Shown piece by piece: positions 7,779 to 11,293 of a stretch of 11,293 bases of DNA. This stretch comes from Alphaproteobacteria bacterium (lineage in GTDB: Bacteria; Pseudomonadota; Alphaproteobacteria; CAISOG01): NCBI GenBank assembly GCA_018883285.1, contig VEQJ01000017.1, positions 1 to 11,293 of the forward strand, read 5' to 3'. The notes below the pieces were generated by a model, which saw only the letters and a list, made by a program, of their open reading frames with translations, was not told where the DNA came from and searched no databases. Position numbers and translations under genes: made by a program. Positions within the stretch are counted from its first letter, which is position 1. Every line of letters starts with the position of its first letter.

Positions 7779-8585
7779 ATGTTCGCCGTCACCCCCCGAC
7801 AATTAACCCGCTGGCTTAACGCCGCCTATCCCTGGCTGGTGGTGGTGACGCTGATCGCTTTTGCGGTGGGGCTGACCCAGGCGCTGTGGCTATCGCCGCC
7901 CGATTATCAACAGGGGCAGGCGGTACGGATTTTGTATGTGCATGTGCCGGCCGCCTGGCTGTGCAGCATGATTTATGCCGGCATGGCGTTGGCAGCGGGG
8001 CTGGCCATCGTTTATCAAGCGCCGCTGGGCTATTTGATCTGCCAGGCGGCCGCCCCGATTGGCCTGACCATGACGGGGCTAACGCTGATTACGGGCGCGC
8101 TGTGGGGTAAGCCGATGTGGGGAACCTGGTGGGTGTGGGATGCCCGTTTGACCAGCGTCTTCGTGCTGTTTTTCCTGTATCTCAGCTATATGCTGGTGGC
8201 GGCGCAGGGGGGAGGCCAGAGTCAAAGGCAGCAGGGAACACATCAGGGGGTATTGGGGCGCGGGCAAAAGATTGGTGCCTGGCTGTTGGTGTTGGGCGCG
8301 ATTGATTTACCCCTGATACGGTTTTCGGTCGAATGGTGGCAAACCCTGCATCAACCGGCCAGCGTGCTGCGCCGTGGTGGGGTGGCCATGCCCAGCAGCA
8401 TGCTAAGCCCCCTGTTGTGGATGGCGGTGGCCTATAGCGGTTACGGCCTGTTGCTGTTCCGTTGGCGCCTGCTGACCCTGTTGCGCCAGCATAAGCAGCG
8501 GGCGGCCAGTTGGCGCCTCATGCAACCCCCGTCACCGTCATCGCCCCCGCCACAGCCCAAGCCTAACCAGGATTCCGCATCATGA
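7779..8585 (+). CDS. ccmC: Heme handling protein CcmC
   Basis: Inner-membrane protein that presents heme to CcmE through its periplasmic tryptophan-rich WWD loop and two axial histidines. The 268 residues show six hydrophobic segments. The WWD motif GTWWVWDARLTS occupies 115-126. The likely heme-ligand histidines are His55 in LYVHVPAAW and His191 in EWWQTLHQPAS. I start at ATG 7779 rather than TTG 7776; no Shine-Dalgarno is evident for either. A cytoplasmic loop GGGQSQRQQGTHQG and a C-terminal Ser/Pro tail (about 249-264) are longer than usual. A 72-base pyrimidine-rich gap without recognisable signals separates it from ccmB. The stop overlaps ccmD as ATGA. Confidence 0.95.
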   Translation: MFAVTPRQLTRWLNAAYPWLVVVTLIAFAVGLTQALWLSPPDYQQGQAVRILYVHVPAAWLCSMIYAGMALAAGLAIVYQAPLGYLICQAAAPIGLTMTGLTLITGALWGKPMWGTWWVWDARLTSVFVLFFLYLSYMLVAAQGGGQSQRQQGTHQGVLGRGQKIGAWLLVLGAIDLPLIRFSVEWWQTLHQPASVLRRGGVAMPSSMLSPLLWMAVAYSGYGLLLFRWRLLTLLRQHKQRAASWRLMQPPSPSSPPPQPKPNQDSAS

Positions 8586-8779
8586 TGGCCACTCCATACT
8601 TCGGCTATATCCTGTCGGCCTATGGGGTCAGCGCGTTCGCCCTGTTGGCGCTGGGATGGCACAGCTGGATCAACTGGCGCCGCAGTCAGCTTGAAGCGAC
8701 CGCCGATGGGATGACCGACCAGGCTAGTGCAGAAGCTCTTCCAACCCAAAAAGAGGCTAATCCGCATGAACAGGGCTAA
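8582..8779 (+). CDS. ccmD: Heme exporter small subunit CcmD
   Basis: Small single-helix membrane protein that stabilises the CcmABC-CcmE complex. The 65 residues start MMATPYFGYILSAYGVSAFAL, with the Tyr-rich N-terminus and single helix (about 8-30) followed by the basic WRRSQLE segment, as in CcmD proteins. Sequence conservation in this family is low, so position matters: the ATG at 8582 overlaps the ccmC stop and the 3' end overlaps the ccmE start by 14 bases. The acidic/polar tail after residue 38 (TADGMTDQASAEALPTQKE) may be lineage-specific. Confidence 0.88.
   Translation: MMATPYFGYILSAYGVSAFALLALGWHSWINWRRSQLEATADGMTDQASAEALPTQKEANPHEQG
8753..8756 (+). promoter_or_regulatory. Ribosome binding site of ccmE
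   Basis: GAGG lies 9 bases before ATG 8766, inside the ccmD coding sequence. It decides this start over the in-frame GTG at 8727, which would add 13 residues not expected in the family. Confidence 0.55.
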
Positions 8780-9254
8780 CCCCCGCCGTTGGTTGCCACG
8801 TCATCGCCGCCTGGCCACCCTGATCGCGGTGGTGTTGGGCGCGTTAACGGTGGGCAGTGTGTTGGCCTGGCAATTGCGCGGGTCGTTGGTGTATTTTCAA
8901 ACCCCCAGCCAGGCTTTGGCGGCGGGTATGGTGCCCACTAAGACAGCGGGCGGCACCAACCATAGCGTCCGCTATCGCAAACAACGGTTGGGGGGCATGG
9001 TAAAGGCTGGCAGCATTCAACAGGATGCCGACCAACCCATCACCCGCTTTGTGGTGATGGATGACCAGGCCGAATTGCCCGTTCGCTATCGTGGGGTGTT
9101 GCCCGATTTGTTTCGCGATGGCCAGGGGGTGATTGCCGAGGGGCGCTTTGATGAGCAGGGAGTGTTTCAGACCAGCCAGCTGTTAACCAAACACAGCGAA
9201 TACTACACCCCGCCCGGCATGCCATCGGCCACTACATCGCCGCCGTTGCCTTAA
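8766..9254 (+). CDS. ccmE: Periplasmic heme chaperone CcmE
   Basis: Membrane-anchored periplasmic chaperone that binds heme covalently through a histidine and passes it to the CcmF/H ligase. The 162 residues have a basic N-terminus, one anchor helix (about 16-36) and the OB-fold heme-binding domain, including RYRGVLPDLFRDGQGVIAEG (108-127 or so). His133 in TKHSEYYTPP is the heme-attachment residue and Tyr137 the conserved partner. The usual motif is HDENYxP, so SEY replaces DEN, a mild departure. The chain ends soon after the motif, as in CcmE. No ccmF, ccmG or ccmH follows; an AT-richer patch with minus-strand genes begins within 20 bases of the stop. Confidence 0.95.
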   Translation: MNRANPRRWLPRHRRLATLIAVVLGALTVGSVLAWQLRGSLVYFQTPSQALAAGMVPTKTAGGTNHSVRYRKQRLGGMVKAGSIQQDADQPITRFVVMDDQAELPVRYRGVLPDLFRDGQGVIAEGRFDEQGVFQTSQLLTKHSEYYTPPGMPSATTSPPLP

Positions 9255-9272
9255 GAATGATCTTTAGGGCGA

Positions 9273-9558
9273 TTAGAGCGACCTTTCGTCCCTGCGACGA
9301 AGTCCTCGATAGGGAGGACTTGCGACGTGAACTACAGCTAGACCCCCTGATATTAGTGCAACGGCTGTACCGCTGGCATATCCTTCTGAAGGCGTTAAAA
9401 CTATTGATGGCACTGGTGGTATAGGTGAGTAAAGACCGTCTTGAGTTATAGCACTACCCATAATCGTTAGACCAGTGACAAAGCCTGCTGCGGCTGTTGC
9501 GATAACTACGCGATTAGCAACAGTTAATACTGTATTGTGATTTTTTTCTCTGCCGCAT
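9273..9558 (-). CDS. Second small two-helix membrane protein, frameshifted in an A7 tract
   Basis: An unrecognised protein. An ATG at 9558 follows the preceding gene's stop after one base, but as written it reads only 14 codons before TAA. The tract at 9541-9547 is A7 on the coding strand. Removing one A joins MRQRKNHNTVLTVANRVVIATAAAG-type sequence to the open frame ending at 9273. The restored protein has about 94 residues: helix one (RVVIATAAAGFVTGLTIMGS), a Pro-rich loop (SPIPPVPSIVLTPSEGY) and a short second hydrophobic stretch. This resembles the layout of the gene before it. Without repair the only ATG is internal, at 9461. The last 15 residues (SPPYRGLRRRDERSL) are Arg-rich, differ in composition and overlap a hairpin, so the true 3' end may be lost. 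The A7 change could be a sequencing error, a real mutation or a slippage site. Confidence 0.45.
9293..9327. repeat. Hairpin flanked by a 7-bp direct repeat at the edge of the AT-rich patch
   Basis: TGCGACG occurs at 9293-9299 and again at 9321-9327. Between them AAGTCCTC (9300-9307) pairs with GAGGACTT (9314-9321) around the loop GATAGG. The unit lies 39 bases after the ccmE stop, inside the apparent end of the minus-strand frame. It could be a terminator without a T tract, a mobile-element scar or a recombination site; I cannot tell which. Confidence 0.5.
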
Positions 9559-9559
9559 T

Positions 9560-9835
9560 TTACTCCATCTGTTTAATAGAAATACTGGCTATTGCCCATC
9601 CTAAAATAGTTGTAACCCCGCCAGCTGTAGCCAAAGCCAAAGCCCCATTTTGATCACCAGGACCTGCCAATCCTGTGTAGCCCGATTTTAAAGTTTGCGT
9701 GATTGGAGAATCGGTTGATTGTACAGGGATTTTTTCTGGCAGAATCCCTACAAGACTACTACTAAGAGTAGTTGCACCAACTACAAGGGCTCCAACCCCT
9801 AAACGATAACCAACCTCAAGACTTTTTTCTAGCAT
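9560..9835 (-). CDS. Small two-helix membrane protein, function unknown
   Basis: An unrecognised 91-residue protein. Two hydrophobic segments (about 10-30, YRLGVGALVVGATTLSSSLVG, and 66-87, ALALATAGGVTTILGWAIAS) flank a polar, Pro/Gly-containing loop with PVQSTDSPITQTLKSGYTGLAGPGDQNG. Only three acidic or basic residues lie before helix one. Support that it is a real gene: ATG at 9835, AAGG 7 bases upstream, and a promoter with a perfect TTGACA box about 50 bases upstream. The TAA is followed after one base by the ATG of a second similar frame, suggesting an operon. Base composition is clearly AT-richer than the ccm and mgtA genes on either side, suggesting acquisition by transfer. Candidate roles for such small proteins include holin-like, toxin-like or pilin-like proteins, but nothing here identifies one. 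Confidence 0.6.
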   Translation of the reverse strand: MLEKSLEVGYRLGVGALVVGATTLSSSLVGILPEKIPVQSTDSPITQTLKSGYTGLAGPGDQNGALALATAGGVTTILGWAIASISIKQME

Positions 9836-9864
9836 TTATCAACCTTAATCGTTAAAAGAAAAAC

Positions 9865-9895
9865 ATAATAACTCACAATTAACCATGGATGTCAA
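9865..9895 (-). promoter_or_regulatory. Promoter for the small membrane protein pair
   Basis: On the minus strand TTGACA (9895-9890) is a perfect -35 box and TATTAT (9870-9865) a 5-of-6 -10 box, with a long 19-base spacer containing AATTGTGAG. The ATG at 9835 is 30 bases downstream and has AAGG at 9846-9843. The surrounding 9836-9960 is strongly AT-rich with A and T runs; apart from this promoter I see no gene or clear terminator in 9836-10012. Confidence 0.5.
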
Positions 9896-10012
9896 TAGAA
9901 TTTTTCTTTTTTTAAAAGTCTATGTGTGTAAAGCAAAAAAAGTTAAAGGATGCTGGCAGTGTTTCAGGCCATCAAACTAATTTCAAGAATATGCCCCCAC
10001 AACACCCACACC

Positions 10013-11293
10013 CTAACGCAGTGCCCTGCGGAACAGGTGTTTTAACCCCTCCACCAGCAGGAAATAGGCCAACACCGCCCCCGCCAGAAAGGCCAGAAAG
10101 CTGGCAGGCAGGGGGACAAGGCCGAACCAGCCGCCCACCGCCGTAATGGGTAGGATCAACGCAATGGCCGCTATTGAAAAAGCCGTCACCAGCAATAGGG
10201 GATGGGGGGCAGATCGAAACAGCGGCTTGCGGGTACGAATGGCAAAGATAATCAGGGTCTGGGTCACCATCGATTCCATGAACCAACCGGTCTGAAACGA
10301 TGCCTCGGCGCCGTCAAACAGCCTTAGCAAGACGTAGAAAGTCAGAAAGTCAAACAGGGAGCTGGCGGGGCCAAACACCCACATAAAGCGTTTGACGCGG
10401 CCAATATCCCAATGCACGGGTTTGGCCAACGCCTCAGGATCCACCCGATCAAACGGCACCGCCGTTTGCGACAGATCGTACAACAAATCGTTCAACAACA
10501 CCTGTATCGGCAACATCGGCAAAAACGGCACCAACAGGGCGGCGCCCGCCATGCTGACCATATTGCCAAAGGTGGAGCTGGCACCCATTAGGATGTATTT
10601 TTCGGTGTTCAGCACCGCCCGTCGCCCCTCCAGCACGCCACCGTGAATGACCGACAGGTCGGATTCTAACAGGATGATGTCGGCCGCCTCCTTAGCGACA
10701 TCGGTGGCGCCATCGACCGAAATGCCGACGTCCGCCATATGCAGGGCGGGTGCATCGTTGATGCCATCGCCCAAAAAGCCCACGGTGTGCCCACGCCGTT
10801 GCAAGGTGGCGATGATGCGGCTTTTTTGTTGGGGGGTAACGCGGCAAAAGGCCTGCGCCTTATCAACCGCGGCAAACAGCGCCTCGTCATTCATCTGCGC
10901 CAGCTCATCCCCCGTGATGATCCGCCCGACATCAAAATTCAACAGGCCGCAAACGTGGCGCATCACCAGCTCATTATCGCCGCTGATGATCTTCACCTGG
11001 ATACCATCGCTGGCCAGCTCCTTCAGCGTGGCGGCGGCGTCCATTTTCGGCGGATCCAGAAAGACCGCAAAGCCCGCAAAGATCAGCTCACTCTCATCCG
11101 TAACATGGGCGGTAGTCTGGTCAGCCGCCACCGCGCGATAGGCGATGCCCAGCACCCGAAAACCCTGCTCCCCCAGCGCGTTAAACTGCGCCAGAAAGCG
11201 TTGGCGCGCCGTGGCGTCCAACGGAACAGCCGTGGCAGCAGTCAATCCCAACCCCACCCCCGCCGTGGCAGCTGTAGCCGCCCCATACTGGCT
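10013..11293 (-). CDS. mgtA: Magnesium-translocating P-type ATPase, C-terminal part
   Basis: Inner-membrane P3B-type ATPase mediating Mg2+ influx. The frame is open to the right edge (426 residues plus stop), about half of the roughly 900-residue family length, so the gene's start, the TGES loop and the DKTGT phosphorylation site lie outside. Present are the P-domain motifs DPPKMDAAATLKEL, ISGDNELV and FLGDGINDAPALHMADVGISVDGATDVAKEAADIILLE-type sequence, then LPFLPMLP-like FLPMLPIQVLLNDLLYDLSQTAVPFDRVD and RFMWVFGPASSLFDFLTF, all typical of MgtA/MgtB. Six C-terminal membrane helices follow to the end (LKHLFRRALR). The stretch at the window edge, SQYGAATAATAGVGLGLTAATAVPLD, is unusually Ala/Thr/Gly-rich for this position. 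The apparent GTG start at 11257 is internal. The TAG stop is 118 bases upstream of the small-gene promoter region on the same strand. Confidence 0.93.
   Translation of the reverse strand, partial: SQYGAATAATAGVGLGLTAATAVPLDATARQRFLAQFNALGEQGFRVLGIAYRAVAADQTTAHVTDESELIFAGFAVFLDPPKMDAAATLKELASDGIQVKIISGDNELVMRHVCGLLNFDVGRIITGDELAQMNDEALFAAVDKAQAFCRVTPQQKSRIIATLQRRGHTVGFLGDGINDAPALHMADVGISVDGATDVAKEAADIILLESDLSVIHGGVLEGRRAVLNTEKYILMGASSTFGNMVSMAGAALLVPFLPMLPIQVLLNDLLYDLSQTAVPFDRVDPEALAKPVHWDIGRVKRFMWVFGPASSLFDFLTFYVLLRLFDGAEASFQTGWFMESMVTQTLIIFAIRTRKPLFRSAPHPLLLVTAFSIAAIALILPITAVGGWFGLVPLPASFLAFLAGAVLAYFLLVEGLKHLFRRALR

Noticed and set aside
9922..10146. Plus-strand open frame of 74 codons spanning the mgtA end
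   Set aside because: Its second half is the antisense of mgtA and the product is a Pro-rich composition artefact.
10647..11141. Plus-strand open frame of 164 codons opposite mgtA
   Set aside because: It lies wholly antisense to clearly conserved P-type ATPase motifs, has Ser/Ala-rich low-information sequence and no ribosome binding site of note.

Overview
The window is GC-rich, tightly packed bacterial DNA, most likely from a proteobacterium and probably an alphaproteobacterium. The basis is a K+-independent-type membrane pyrophosphatase (HppA), a two-domain VirJ/AcvB-type protein, and a ccmABCDE (system I) cytochrome c maturation cluster with ATGA stop/start overlaps. The lineage call is inference from gene content. 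Positions 3-35 are almost certainly Illumina Nextera (Tn5) adapter, so the left edge is a contig end and the first gene lacks its true start.

Layout. (1) 37-1026, +: 5'-truncated hisC. (2) 1081-3207, +: hppA, closed by a 14-bp perfect hairpin terminator that probably also serves the converging gene. (3) 3341-4516, -: a GT4-type glycosyltransferase that looks degenerate at three donor-site positions. (4) 4517-4706: divergent intergenic region with a good sigma70-like promoter (TTGCGA, 17 bp, TATGAT) reading right. (5) 4707-6263, +: secreted duplicated alpha/beta-hydrolase protein of the VirJ/AcvB type, with Gly at both nucleophile positions. (6) 6268-9254, +: ccmA, ccmB, ccmC, ccmD and ccmE, nearly contiguous with the VirJ-like gene, so probably one transcript. 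(7) 9255-10012: a visibly AT-richer patch holding, on the minus strand, a promoter with a perfect TTGACA box and two small two-helix membrane proteins that look like tandem paralogues. The second is broken by one extra base in an A7 tract. A hairpin flanked by a 7-bp direct repeat lies at the patch's left edge. (8) 10013-11293, -: C-terminal half of an MgtA-type P-type Mg2+ ATPase running off the right edge.

Function. HppA pumps protons using pyrophosphate energy. CcmABCDE translocate heme and hand it over for periplasmic cytochrome c assembly, but ccmF, ccmG and ccmH do not follow ccmE, where the AT-rich patch sits instead. The most unusual items are the putative non-catalytic VirJ/AcvB-like protein ahead of the ccm genes, the degenerate glycosyltransferase beside it, and the unidentified small membrane protein pair. 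I see no tRNA, rRNA, CRISPR array or transposase gene.
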